Part shown: in pieces, positions 24,402 through 37,785 of the stretch
Position numbering within the stretch: the stretch's first letter is position 1
Layout: the number at the start of each line of letters is the position of its first letter
Source: Datnioides undecimradiatus
Lineage: Eukaryota > Chordata > Actinopteri > Lobotiformes > Datnioididae
Assembly: GCA_008933995.1 (NCBI GenBank)
Contig: WARS01003150.1
Location: 1-64,000, forward strand
Reading direction: 5' to 3'
Length of the DNA: 64,000 nt
Translations under genes and position numbers: made by a program
Notes under the pieces: model-generated
What the model was told of the DNA's origin: nothing
The model's input: the letters and a program-made list of their open reading frames with translations, nothing else
Database searches by the model: none

Positions 24402-27400
24402 ACTCCAGAGTGTGTCGCAGCATGCTGCCAGAGGGCCAGGGCAGCGAGCCAGACCTGGGGCACAGCATGACACTGTGTCCCGATCTGTGTTGTGAGTGCC
24501 TCAATTACCCATCAGCCTGTGAGGGAGAGAGAGGGAGAGAGACAGAGAGAGTATAGCTGAAGACAGGGACGGGTGATTCCTGAATTCTGGGTCTTTTATC
24601 TCCTGCAAACTGATGTTTTCCCCAAATCTCCACTCATTTTTTTTAAAGTGTGCACTTCTCATTTCATAGGCACTTAAATCCAGAACTACATATCCCAGTG
24701 TCCTCCATAAACCGTCTCTTTCCAGTTCGCCTCTTTCCATCTCTGCTGTCACACTGACAAAACACAGCTTCAGCTGATTCACTGAAGCTTCAGCACCCGC
24801 AGCGGACCTACCTGTGGTCACTTCAGTGTGTCCTGGGACACTGACAGCAGGAGCTGAATGTTTATTTGGAACATGCATGAGAGCAGCTGGGTGGTTTGCA
24901 TATGTACCTTCAAAATATCACATGACAACATATTATTATAACATTATAACATTATAGACAACATATCCTTTTTCTCCATCAGTCCTAGAGGCTGCGTGTA
25001 TTGTTCCTGGCAGAATCAGGCCACAGGATGCTAGCTCCTCTGCTAAATGCTAGCCAGGCTAACTAGCCACAAGTTGCAAAGTTGTGTTTTTGTGAGTTTT
25101 TTGCTTTTGTCATTAATCAATGAGGAAAAACCCAAGATCCAGGAAACCTCCACCCCAACATCTGTAGCTGTAGCAGTCGGTTTGTCCAAATCAGTGCCCT
25201 GCATCATTATTCAAATTAGCGATTAAAGTCATTTTTGGACACATTTCCTGTCAGATGTGGCAGTGCCTCTGTCATTTTGTCTGCAGGAAGTCCTCCTGCC
25301 TCTCTTTTTCACTTTACGCTCGGGTCACTGTTTTGTTTGCCTTGTGCATATTTATGAGGACTCAGCTGTAAAACCATTGGTAAGAATTCTCGTTCCTGCC
25401 AATGGTTTCACATTATTTTACCGATCGATCAACAGGTGGCCGCAATGTGCTGAGAAACACAGCAGTGTGCAAAGTCTGGGTAGAAGTATATACATACATG
25501 TATGCGAACGGTGCTAGATTAAGAAATACCTGTCTTCTGTGAAGGGAAATGCATGGCAAGGATGCACCAATGCATTTTGATGAGTAACAGCTGATGTGAA
25601 CATAACTTTTAGTTTGTTCACTAGTAAACTAATCAGGAGCCTAAATTATGTTATTAGCTGTTAAAGTCCTGTTGTCTGCCTGCTGCACAACTTAAAAACA
25701 CGAGATCAGCCTCGTTCTGAATATTAATAGAGTTAGAACGTGAAATGAAATTCTAAGGTTTTGCTTATTACCATCAAAGTATATTAGGCACTAGATATTA
25801 GCCAATTGTCTTATATAAACACATTTTATATTAGACGTGTGCTGTGTATGCAGGTGCAGCTTAACTCATTAGAAACGATGTCAATATGTAATTTAATAAG
25901 TATTATTTATCTGCTGCAGGGATCACGGAAACAGATTGCGCACCTGTCTGAGATTTGTTTTCTTTGAAATATTACGAGCGTAACAAGGTCATTACTTTTC
26001 TATCTACAATCATCAGTCTGCACCTCTATCAGCTGTTACCGAGTCACTCCTCCAAACGCATCAAGATGATCAGCACAGCACTGATCACAGAGCCTGACGA
26101 CGGTTTGCGCCTTTCATTCAACAGACATAAACAGACTCGGAGCTTGGAGTTACCTCGGGACAGGCTTTCCTCCCACACCAGTTTCTGTTAAGACTGTCCA
26201 CATCCCTATTAAAACCAGTGATCTGATCAGATCACTCCATGCTAATAGCTAATTATGCGCGGAGCTAACAGGTTGGTTTCTTTCTTGGTAAATTAAACAT
26301 TTTCAACCCATTCCATTTGAGTTTCATGCAGTTTATGGTACAAAGGCAACTCATGGCGTTGTTCTCTCCTTACTTTCTCGGCCATTCTGGTTTATTTCCC
26401 ACATAAGTGCTTTGCAACAACTGTGGAAAGAGAGAATTACGCACAGAGCCATTGAAGTAATGTCCCTATGTATCGGACCATGGGTCCATGATACTAAATA
26501 AATGTTTTCAAGTTACTTCAACGGCTGACACCACATCCACCCTGAGCAGCCGAGCCACAACCAGCCCGCAAACCAAACCTTAGTTTCCTTCAACTACTAG
26601 TTACTTAGATTACAGCTACGCAGATGACAGGCCCTTGTGTCACTCCTGGCTGTTCTTAGTAGGAAGTGATTGCTAGTTAAACACCAGGAATGTGATTTAC
26701 TTTTTGGCAAAACAGCTTTTTCTGAATTCATGTTGGCTGGCTAACTGAATTGGAAAGTTAGACGGTTAGCATAATCAACACAATCAGCATGTTGCTGGGT
26801 TATGGCTGACACCAGTGTTTACTGCGATGTATGTAGGGGTGGTCACGCTTGTCTGCGTGATCCAGATTGTAGCTGGTGGTATGTTACACCTGCTTTGCAG
26901 AGATGTTAGATTTGACTCTGGACTTGAGGTTGGACGCTGTGTTGTGCCAAGCTCCATTGGTACTCTTGGTATTTTGCAGGGCAGCAGAACAGAAGCAAGG
27001 CGCTGCACATCATGCATAAACTGGAAAAACTGTCCCAAGTCCTTTCCATTGACGTCTATCTGTCCACAGGCTGTTATATTGTGTTTAGTTGTGCATCGTG
27101 TGGCATACTTCAACTTTATGTAAAACATGATTGTGTTTTTGTAGAAATGTGGCCATTCTCTCCACCTAAATCATAAAGTGGGACTGCAGAGAACAGCTTG
27201 TCAGCCTTTGTGCACAAACACAGTTTTGGTGTTGGGGTTAAACAATGGCAGGGAGTCCATCCACGTAGAGCGATGAAATCCGATTTTTATCGTTAAACGA
27301 TAAAACAACCGAGAGCGACTTGGTTGAGCATTAGCTGCCGATGCGGAACAACTCTGCAGCTTCCATAACCGTTAACTGTCTAATGATCTCTGTATGAAAT

Positions 27401-29814
27401 GACTGTACGTCAATGCAGTGGTGTTTGTAAGCTGACTTCAAGTCCCTAATGTCCAATTTCGCCGCCGCATAACAGTTATGGCGAGTGTACTGATGATTAT
27501 AGTGACAGTAATCACACAACGGCAGAAAATCCTTATATAGAAAATCAAGACAGAGCTATTTCCTGTTTCTTAGAGTCCCAAACACAGTTGTGAATGATAA
27601 TTAGGGTGATGAATATCTTTGTTTGACTCACCTACATTTGATTTATACAGACAAATCCCAATTTGCATCAAGGAGCTTTAGAGTCTGAACGGCATATGAC
27701 ACCTCCCCACCCCTGTCCCCTGACCCCTCATAAGGAAAAACTCAAGACCAGGGAAGGGATCCCTCTTCAAGAGGGTGCTTATCACTTATCATTAGACTTT
27801 GAAATAACAGGTGCTACTGCTTTATGGTCGGTATTGATTAAAAGTTGTGTTCTCTGTGGCCCAGTTTGACTCTGGCAGCTGCTACAAGCCAAGCATTCAC
27901 GACCTCTGCAGAGGCAGCTGGATACAGCGTTAACCAATGAACATACTGGCCCTCTGTCAATAACCAATCATCTATATATATCTTTCTTACTGGTTCTTGG
28001 CCAGTTACATGCCCTCCTGTGTTTTTGCACAATAGTAACAAGCAAATCAGCTAATTATAATAGAGACGCAACAGTCTGAAGGTGAGTCATCACACAATAC
28101 TTAAGTAATATCACTCGTCTGTCGTCTGCTAAATGTTTAGTCTAGTTTAGTTTAACTGGGGCTTGATTAAACTTGGTTTTGAATGAAAATGTATGACACT
28201 TTACAGTTTCAGGTAGAATTGACACATTTAGTGATTAATCAACGACGTGATGAACAGAAAATTCATTACCAACCTGTTTTGATTATGGAGTTCAGTGTTT
28301 GCCAGCCAGCTTCTGAAATGTGAGACTTCTCTGCTTTTCTTCGTCCTACATGACAGTAAACTGAATACCTCTGGTGCCGTTGTGAGTTTTAATTTTACGT
28401 GTTTTTAGAGAACTGAGAAAATAATCTGCATGTTAATCTCTAATGAGAGCAATCGTTAGATGCAGTTCAGTTCGTGGGGTTGTCGCTCAGATCTGATCAA
28501 ACCGTCCCGATGAAGCGCATTAACCTTTGGGTCTCGCATCAGATCGATAACCGTTTTGCAGGAGGTTTAAGGTAATTTAATTAAAAACTAGTCAAAACCA
28601 TTTTAGTCAGTATCACAATTCGCAGACCCTGGAGGGGCTTTACAGTCTGTGCAGCACATACTTCTCTTGTTATTAAATTAGTGGCAGGGTCAAACACACC
28701 TGTTGTCCATCTTTTCACGTGAACTCAAACACCTCAGCTGCACGTCACGTTGCAGAAGCTGCGTGCTCCGGCTGTCGCTCCCGTTGAAGCGGTGGCTCCA
28801 AACAAACTTCTCCTTAAATAATCTTTTTGTGAATTTGTCATTTTCACAACATGAATAACTCCATGGCTGCGTGTCTCAGGTGTGTGCGCGTGCTGTGAGA
28901 GAACACGCCGTGTCGTTCGTTATGTCCACACCTTCAGAGCATTTGTGCTTTTCTTCTGCCTCTCTCAGTCACTTCTCATTCCATTTTACCTGGTTGCCTC
29001 CTGCCTCCCGACCGTCGCCATGGACATACAGAGCGCTGCCATTAGCACAAGATGGTTTGACTCTGAAGTGGCACATACCACACGGCCATTTAGAAAAAAC
29101 TGAGGAGACGGCCGCACAGGCGGTCATTCACCGGAGGGGGGTGAACTGCATTTTTCAGATAGCTGAGCGGCAGTAGATGCAGCGCACCGCACAACACCTG
29201 AGATGATCAACATTCTTCTTCATCCCTCCGTGGAAGTGAAATATCTCAATGAAGGATTTGATCTTTTATTATTATTCCCTCTAAGTCGTAGCCGCGTGTG
29301 TGTTTCTGCGCCGTGTTATCAGTGTCAAGAGATGAGCTATTTGAGCGAGTAAAACAAGTGCAATACATGAGGTTGGGGAAAGGATGACAGCGTCAGTGAG
29401 CCATCTTGAGTTGGATTAGTTGGTTACTATGGATACCGTACATATATATGCACCAGCTCTTGACACACACACTCCTTTAGAGCCTGACCTTCTTCAGTCC
29501 CTCCTTCACTATCATAACATCACTCACACCCAGCCCACTCCGAGCCCCCTCCCCACCGACATAATGACATTTGCATACAGATGTCTCACTTGTGCAGATA
29601 ATGCATGCAACGTGCGTGTGTGGGCTTCTGTGTGTGTGTGTTTGTGAGGGTGAGAGTGTGTACAAGGCTGCCACTGTAATCAGCTGACATCTGAGGACAG
29701 GTTAGGGCTTGATGGCAAAGCAGGATGTGCAACCCTGTGAAAAGAGAATCCTCATTCCAATCATTATCCCCATCGCCGTAACAAGTACCACAAGTTTTTT
29801 GGCACGGGAAAATA

Positions 29815-29817
<3 letters not shown>

Positions 29818-29846
<29 letters not shown>
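29818..29846. repeat. (AC)n microsatellite
   Basis: Uninterrupted AC tract of about 14 units. Confidence 0.95.
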
Positions 29847-29848
<2 letters not shown>

Positions 29849-30909
29849 AGTAATGTGAGCGCTCTCAAAAGTGAGAGGTCGGGGGAGGAAGAAAGGATGG
29901 AGTGATGGATGAATTGAGAAAAAGACTCCCTCTAGTTTGCTGGAACAACTGTGCCTGGCAGACACAAGTAAAAAGGGGATTGAGTTGAACTCGTCAGGGC
30001 CCCGTTCCAAATCTGTGGCCCTGCCCCCACCCTCCCTCTTTCACTTCTTCTTCTTCTTGTAGCGTTTTCTTCTCTTGCCTCATGAAACAAGCCACCTACA
30101 CTTTAGGACATCTGCTAAGCTGATTTTCTGGAGCTTAGCAGCACCACAGTGGTATCAAAGAGATTAGGTGAAACAACATCCAACTCTGGCTTTGTGCTGT
30201 GTTTCAATAATGCAGCGCTGTGCGACCGGGCGCATGTGTTTGTGCCTGTTCGCCTCCAGTGCGCGCTTGCCTGCGCACAAGCTCGCTGTGCATGAGCGTG
30301 GGTGTGTGTATTATGCTTGGTGTTACAGCGCCATAAGTCACAGAGCTGGTGTAATACAGTTGGATCTGGAGTGTGAGCGCTTCTTTGCGTACAAGGATTG
30401 AGAAAGCGTAACCAAAGAGCTGCTTCAGAGGATCTCGCAGTCTTTGTTTCTGAGCCAAGCCCATTATCACTGGAGGAAAATCATCTCCACGAGATAAACT
30501 GTCGTTTGGTGATGCTGTAAATCCATTAACTGAGTTATTTTTGCCGTGTGAGGCCTGAGAATCATATATTTGCACTTACTGTGTATTTATTTGATTTGGT
30601 CTCCTCTGCTCACTTTACATGCATCTCTCACAGCACGTGTTCATTTGTTTTTCTTCTGCCATACATTTGGTAATGAAAGGGTGCTTTATGAAGCGAAGTG
30701 ACTATATCTTACTGCATTATGCATGCATGATGGCTAACGCTTAGTAACTATCCACACACGTAATTAAGTAGTGAAATGTAATAATGTCATTTATCCCTCT
30801 GGGTTTAGGGTTTGAATAATTGCTGCAGAGTCAGCCTACTGTGCATTATATTTGTTAGTGTGTGTGTGTGTGTGTTTGACCAGGGCTGCATGCTTGCTTT
30901 TTTTCCTCC

Positions 30910-30910
<1 letters not shown>

Positions 30911-30989
<79 letters not shown>
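30911..30989. repeat. Compound (TG)n(AG)n microsatellite
   Basis: A TG tract with one CG interruption (30911-30958) joins directly to a pure AG tract (30959-30989). Compound arrays like this mutate quickly and make good markers. Confidence 0.95.
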
Positions 30990-30991
<2 letters not shown>

Positions 30992-32384
30992 AAGAGAGGG
31001 AGTTCTCATTTAGTTTTTCTTTCTTTCTTTCCAACAGCTTTCACTTTTTTGTGCTTGCTAACTAGAGAAAAGAGAGTGGAGAGAGAGGAGGGAGGGAGGG
31101 ATGTCGAGAGTTGGGAGGGTGGGGGGGGTGAAAGAAGAAAAGAGAGCAAGCCAAAGAGCGTCGGGTGCTGTGTCAGTCTGATATTTTCCATAGTGACAGC
31201 TGGGCCCAGAAGCTCAGAACCTTTTCTTCTGGCACACAAAGCCCATTAAGTATGCCACTCGCTCAATGGCCCCCGCAGCCTCCAAATTGCTCCAAGCTCC
31301 TCCCTAAAGTGTGGCAGCCTTTGTCATTGTAATCAGGCCTTGTATGTGAAGTGCTGCCTGTATTTACCGCTGCTCAGGGTGCATATTTGCCCAGCCTGCT
31401 GCTGCTGGGGGTGAGCGCGGGAGGGAGAGAGGGGAGAGAGAGAGAGACCCGCAGAGAAAGAGGAGTGGGCTAAAAGACGGGAAAAGATGGTGTTGGAAGG
31501 CTTAAAGAGGAGGAGGGGAGAGGAGACGGGGATAGTTGCTGGTGTGAACGGAGAGAGGATGAAGGGACGGGAGGGTCAAGTGTGGAGAGAAGGTGCAGCG
31601 ACTCAGGGTGGAGAAAGGGAAGTGAAGTCAGCAGAGGGGAAGGCCTCAAAGAATTTGACTCAGTGACTTTGGGAGGTGACGGGGGGGGGGCAGGCTGTCG
31701 AGTGCAGCAGGGGGGGGCATGCAGAGTGTGGGACACTGAAGTGTGCACGCGCTAGAATGCTAGTCTGGACCACGAGGGATAGGGAGGGTGTGGGTGACGG
31801 GAGGACTTATTTACAACTCTCTCAGAGGCTGCGTGGCTCGAGGCGTTGCCGTGTGCGCGAAGAGATCGGCGATAAGTTAGAGAAAGAGAGGAAGACAAGT
31901 CCCACAGTCGGTGTGGATGAGTGTAAGTGACAGACCGACTGACAGAGAGGTACAGCGGACAGACAGAGGAGCAGACGACGCAGAGGAGTGGAGCGATGTG
32001 ATGCCTTTTGGCAGAGCTGACCCCATTCCACGTGTCACCCCCCCCTCTGCCCCCGTGGGGGAGGCCCAAGCTGTGGATTGGGTTGGGTAGTCAGGGGAGG
32101 GTCTGTGTGCGTATGTGTGTGTGTGTGTGTGCGTGGGGAGGGTGTTCTAGGGATGACAGTTATCCAAAGTGGCATCCAGACCAAACTTTGTCTGTCTCTT
32201 GGCCTTTTCCTTTCACTCTGAGCATGTGTGTGCGTACGCGTGTTAAAAATTCATAACCCCCACAAAAAGAGACAGGAAGGAGAAGTATAATCAGTCAGTA
32301 ATGAAGAGCCACGGGTGCGCCGGGTCTTTATCATGTTAAAGAAAGCAGCGGTATACTTTAGATGCACCACCAAAGATGATTATG

Positions 32385-32440
32385 TTAAAGGATAGGCTCA
32401 CAAGTTTTCAGTCTTAAAGTGGCAGTCTCATGCAGTGTGT
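32385..32440. mobile_element. Possible short teleost repeat fragment
   Basis: The phrase AAAGGATAGGCTCACAAGTTTTCAGTCTTAAA resembles the start of a widespread fish repeat; it begins at about 32389. Only this short part is recognisable and the identification is from memory. Confidence 0.35.
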
Positions 32441-34035
32441 GCTCCAGCCCGCCGCGCACGTGGCCACCGGCTGCAGCTCAGCAGGGACGATGAGAAGAAA
32501 GATGTGGGAAACACAGACAGGAGGTGAAGCTGAATCAACCAGTTAATCAACAGAAATATCGCCGTCATCTAGTTTGATCAGCGTCGGTAGATTTTCAGGC
32601 AGTGACTGTGAAGAAAGGAAGTCACATGTTCAGACTCTCCCCTGGACGTTTGCTCATCTTGCTGGTCACACGTCACTGTAGAATGAAGGTTTATGCGTGT
32701 TGGACAGGATTTTTAAATTAGCAAGCTAACTCCCATAGAAAATATTAACGCCAGATAAGCTGGTTCTGAAATACCAACTCTGAGTGTTTCTGCACACAGT
32801 GAGGGACGGTGAAGCACTTCCACTGGAGCCAGGTTAGGAGCAGGAGGACTGACTGCAGCACGATGAAACTGTTTAACTGCACAAAGGAGCACGTGAAAGT
32901 GGTTTTAAATGCGACTCCTTCACAACAAGCACGGCTTATTTTATGTTTTAATAACTCCCAAAGACAGATCCCTTCCTTACATACTTGTGGGTGAAGTGCT
33001 TCACTGTGTCTAATGGGAGCTGACAGATATGGGTATGATCACGCTGTATGGATGTTAGAGAGGCTGTGGGGTGGGGGGTGAGAGTTAGAGAGGGAGAGCG
33101 AGGGCAATAAAGCCATCGTGTTATGAACCTGATTGTTATCATGAGACTGGGAGCGGGACTCTGATGTCAAATGTCCATCTGTGCATGAGCCCAGGGTGTG
33201 TGTGTGTGTGTGTGTACCAGGCTTTTCCTTCACGCACATCGCCCTCCTCTTCAAATTATACGCAACAACTTCCACTTTCTTTGTTGCTTCAAACACAAAT
33301 CTGCACATTTATTAAAGGGATGAACCTTTCCCTTCCAGCCGGGCGGTGACCCCCTTTTGTCTCTCGACCAGCTCCGTCCAAAGTTGCTGCTGTTTGAGAT
33401 GCTGAATAATGATAATGAAAGCGTAGGAGTGAACATTTAAGAGGACTTTGGAATAATGGTGATGAAGATCGAGGGAAATTTCCATTAATTAGCTCCACAC
33501 GGGTCATTTTCTCAACAAGGTCCTGTTTCCTTCTCTTCACCGTGTGTCTCCCTCTGTGTGTGTGTGTGTGTGTGTGAGTGTGTGTGAGTGCGTGTGTGTA
33601 TTTGTTTAAACTTTATTGTCACCACCGTCTCCAGGACAGCTGGAGGCTATGTCAGAGTTCAGCTGCTTGTTATACAGAGCAGAGAATAAGACGAGAGGTG
33701 GGGAGGGGTGTGTGTGTGTGTGTGTGTGTGTGTGCGTATTTGTGTGTTTGCATTCATTTCTGCACTTTTGCATACGCCTGTGAACGTGCAGTACGTGTGT
33801 GTGTGTGTGTGTGTGTCTCTCTGTGTGTGTTTGGTCCTATCTGTGTAGTGGAACAGAAGGGTGGGGGTGAATAGTGAAGTTAATAGGCTAATGAGAGCAC
33901 CGTGCTCAGGAAGAGGCTGTCTGGAATCCTCAGATAAAAAAAAAACTTGCTGTGGCATTAGTGGAGACCCAGCAGTCCTCCTCAGCAGCAACACCTTCTT
34001 TGTCCAAAAGTCAGTGTAATAAGCAGTGAATTCAT

Positions 34036-34084
<49 letters not shown>

Positions 34085-36159
34085 CTCTGTCACTGCAGGC
34101 GAAGTCGTGAGAGTGGGAGTGGAGGGGTTGCTTAATGTCTAGCTGAGGATCGCTGTTGGCTGCTTTATAAGAATAAATCCATGACGTTGCCCGGTTTAAA
34201 CTGCGCTTCGAGTTGAACCTGGGTTTAGTTGCTCACGATGATGCAGATCCAGTTTTACTCTGCTTTGCTTCAGTGCAGCTCGGTTTAGTAGGACAGTTTG
34301 AACCTGACTGCAGGTCAGCTGAGGTTTCTTTGTTTGGTGTGATTGAACTCGGCTCGCGTTAGTTCAGATGTTCTCAGCTCAGCCTTAAATGAGCAGGCAG
34401 GCTTGATTCTTTTCAGTTAGTTTAGTTTATCAGCACCCAGTTCTTCATGTGTTGGAGTTGGTAATGAAGGATGTTTGATTAAGCAGATAGTGAAATTTGA
34501 TTTGTCCCTTTCAGTTTCATTTGGTTCTCCTTTAGAAAAAACTAACTGGGATTATAATTTTAGGTCAGCTCAGTTTAATGTGGTATATCTTTAGATTAGT
34601 TTGAGTCCGTTTTAAAGAGAGTTTAATGAGCTGAGTTTAGTTTTGTTATGTTTCTTCCTTTTGTGTGCTGGGCCTTAGTTTGACACGTAACAGCAGTAAT
34701 GGATTAAGGAATATGGGTCACCAGAAATGAATTCAGTTTCATTTTATTTCATTTATAAAGAGGGAAGGAGTTAGCAGACTGGTTGCACATCGTTATGCCA
34801 GTATTGATTCCTGCAAACAGTGATGGAAGCTGAGGTGTGTGTGTGGATTAGATTAGCTGTGGAGCTTAAACTGTGTTTCTTTTGCTTTGGTTTAGCTTGG
34901 AGTCCTTTCCCTCTGCTGCACCCGGCGCTTCAGCTACCAGAACAATAAGGGAACAAAGGAGAAAGCAAGAAGTGATGGATCTCACATGGATGTTGCATTT
35001 AGTCATCACGGTCTCTCTGGGTTTGTAACAGAGGATCAGTAAAGTCCAGTTTGGCTGCTTTTAGTTCTGTTAAACTGAACAGTAGTGGCAGTTTGAGCCT
35101 ATAATAGGTCAGTGGGTCAGCTTTAGTTCAGTGGATAGGTTCAGTCTAAACAGTATAAAAGAGTGTAAAGTGAATTTGCTTTAATTATTACTTTTGTTTT
35201 ATAATGAGGAGATTAAATGATTTTAGATCAGATGAGTCTGAGTAAAGTTTAAAGTACCTATAAGTTCAGAGTAACTTGGTTTATAGTTTGAGTAGTTGGG
35301 TTTATAGCACACAGTATATGCAGACTTACAGGTTACTTATATTTACTCATGGTAAACAGGGTCAGTGGGGTTGAACTGATATGATTTTAGCCTAAAACCG
35401 CACATTTAGAAATAGATCCTACATGTTTTCACGTGCCTGGCAGGCGGGGGCGATTGTCTGGTAATGTACAACTCATCTTTAGCTGACGACAGAAAAATGT
35501 GCGTGGAATAAAATGAATGAAAGAAAAGCAGTAGAATGCGGTGAGGTTGCTTCACCCCCCATTACATCTTGGAGAGATTGGGGATGGGGGTAATGGGAGC
35601 AAGCAATGGGAGAGCTCATTATCTGGCAGACCATCTGCTATTGGGAGGGAGGAACTGTCTGTCTGTCCCAGACACAGACACTCTGAATAGGCCTGGATCT
35701 GGAGTGAAAATGTCCCTCTAACTTACTCAAATTAGCCGTACATCTGCTGGATTTGCTCACATGTGATCGAGGAGGGTTCTTTAAAACCTGCAGACGGCGC
35801 TTTATGTGAGAAAACGCTGTTAACACGAGCAGGGGTGTGATTATTGCATGTTGGGTCAATTACACGTGAATAAAGAATAAAAAAGTAATAAAGTACCGGC
35901 GATCTGTTCATCATCATTATAACATTGTTTTACATCAGCGAGTTCATGGTGGACTGTATGTTGATCACATGACTGTGCTTCCTTTCTCTGAAGCTGTTGC
36001 TCATGCAGCATCTTACTCATGCTCCCAGTGCTGCTCAGTTTGTCCCAGCAGGCTGCTCGATTCTTCCTCAGGTTGGACAAAAACACTATAATCAAATGTC
36101 ACAAAGAGTGAAATAGCTGCATGAGCTGTGAGTCAGGGCTGCGTGTTGGTGTAGTTTCC
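32441..36159. other. Noncoding stretch with degenerate TTTAGTT-rich DNA
   Basis: No gene is seen. TG microsatellites lie at 33709-33734, 33797-33816 and 34038-34082. From about 34190 to 35300 the plus strand is unusually dense in CAGTTTAG/TTTAGTT-like words without forming a regular array. The same word bias returns at 37320-37760, on the other side of the CpG-rich block at 36.2-37.0 kb. Confidence 0.5.
34038..34082. repeat. (TG)n microsatellite
   Basis: Uninterrupted TG tract of about 22 units. Confidence 0.96.
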
Positions 36160-36279
36160 ATCAGATGGCTGGGGGGAGCTTAGTGTGAGAAGTTGCCGGG
36201 CGCACCAGATGCTCTTTGTTGCTGTTCAGGCTATTGTTGTTGAAAGCTGAGACTGTGAGTCTGGGATTGGGTCCAGCTC

Positions 36280-37000
36280 CCGGCAGCAGGAGGACACAGC
36301 GCCTTCCTATTGGCTCTCTCCTGCTGTCAGTCAGCTGCTCGTCCCGCCCATCAGCCCTCCCTTCCCCCGGGGGGGAAGTTGAACTAAAGTTTGAGCAACT
36401 TTGTCCGGCAGAAGTAAACTTGCCAGCAGCACTCGGCGGTCGCTGCGGGACTGAAGAGAGAGCGAGAGAGGAGGACCGCAAACATGAAGCTGTGCCGCAC
36501 TTTTCTGGGTTCGTATCACTCACTTGGTCTTTTCACCCGCAGCAGCTTGAAGAGTCAACTTTGCTGTTTCGGCATTTGCGTCCGTTGAGACCAACTCGGT
36601 GTAATCTAATCTGAGAGCGCGTTCGACTTGTTCTGCACCGCATTATAATTACAGACTGCAGATTAATGCGCTCAGAGATACTTTAATAACGCTCCCAGTG
36701 TCCGTTTCACTCTGAAATAAAGCGGGTTTAACTCGCGGTGCCGGCTTTAAGAGGTTCGATCCTGCGTCTCGTCGCGTCAGGTGGAACTTCGCTGCGCGCT
36801 GCTCTGCGCGTCCAAACCACGAGCCTCGGGTCCGGCTCGTCGGACTCAAACGCTAAATAAACTTGTAAACTTCTCCGCGGCCCAGAACTGCGACCAAACT
36901 TCGACCCCCGTGGTAAAAAAGCTGGCCAGACAAAGGACAGTTGGTCCCCTAGGGGACCGTGTGGCCCCGGTACCGTGGGGACAATGTCAAGCTGCGGGCT
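36280..37000 (+). promoter_or_regulatory. CpG-rich candidate promoter A
   Basis: CpG dinucleotides are much denser here than in the surrounding DNA (for example TCGTCGCGTC at about 36769 and GCGCGCTGC at about 36793). An inverted CCAAT box (ATTGG, 36309-36313) and a GC box (CCCGCCC, 36343-36349) precede a purine-rich GAGAGAGCGAGAGAGGAGG leader (about 36456-36475) and an ATG with A at -3 (36484). That ATG opens only 34 codons and no strong donor ends it, so I do not call a gene. Four AAGTT cores cluster at 36376-36421. It could be a distal myt1 promoter or the promoter of an unannotated transcript. Strand is inferred from the promoter-element order. Confidence 0.4.
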
Positions 37001-37785
37001 TATTAAAAACTTTTTTGTTGTGTTAGTCTGTCGGCTTGTTCCATCTGTCGAGGGACTATAGGGGCCTCCCCCGGTCCCAACCTCAGCGCTCAGTCAGCTG
37101 CTGCCCCATGTAATATTTATACTGGCTGCCTGCACAATATAGCCACCATACAACTGCTATAGTCTGGAGTGACGACACCATTAAAGTGCTGCAGGCCTCT
37201 GCCATCTGCATCTGCAGACAGACTTTCAAACAACAGGGGAAGTTTTCCCAGCTGATGCACCGGCTGTTGGGTCACCACCGGGTCCGACACCCGACTTTCA
37301 AATCCAAGTGCTCAGAGACTTTAGTTTCACTTAGTTTAGAAGCGATGACTCAGACTTAGATGAGTGATTAGTTTACATTTCAGGTATTTAGCTGGTGCTT
37401 TTACTTAAACAACTTTGTTTTTGAATTTAGTTTCATTTCTTTCAGGTAAACCTTTAATAAAGCCCGGCTTAAAGTAAGGCTCAGTTTAGAATATTTCAGG
37501 TTTAGTTAATTTTTAATTTTTTTTGTATTTCTGGGTTAGTTTTAACTAGTTTTACTCGTTTATTTAAACTTGATTTGAGTTGAGTTGGTCAAACACATTT
37601 TAACTACAGGGTGTGAGTCTTATCCTTCAAAAGAAAAGGTGAAAAGTGAAACAACGTAAAACAACGAGAAAAGTTTAAATTAAATCTAATTCAGTTTAGT
37701 TTCATTTGGTTGAGCTGTGGCCATTCAGGCTGATAAAAGAGAATATTTCTATTTTTCAGTTTAACTGAGTAACAAACAACAACTT

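Larger units (their letters stand above)
20501..32384. other. Noncoding stretch rich in microsatellites
   Basis: No coding exon is supported on either strand. It contains a (TG)10(CG)5 tract (22241-22270), a telomere-like degenerate CCTAAC tract (22507-22540), long CA/TG arrays (22651-22699, 24258-24310, 24351-24400, 29818-29846, 30911-30958), a polypurine block (23617-23926) and purine-rich DNA at about 31380-31680. The block 26784-27128 is open on both strands without simple repeats but matches no family I know. An AT/GC-mixed block at about 31225-31400 looks like a possible conserved element. Confidence 0.55.

Noticed and set aside
23782..24504. 240-codon minus-strand open frame rich in Thr-His repeats
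   Set aside because: It is a translation of two CA/TG microsatellites and the adjoining polypurine block.
24789..24797. REST/NRSF site (TTCAGCACC)
   Set aside because: Only the left half-site matches; the GGACAGCGCC half is absent at canonical spacing, so I do not call it.
36484..36588. 34-codon ORF starting MKLCRTFLG as a gene
   Set aside because: The start context is reasonable, but there is no recognised family, no convincing donor and a short length. Left as a lead within candidate promoter A.
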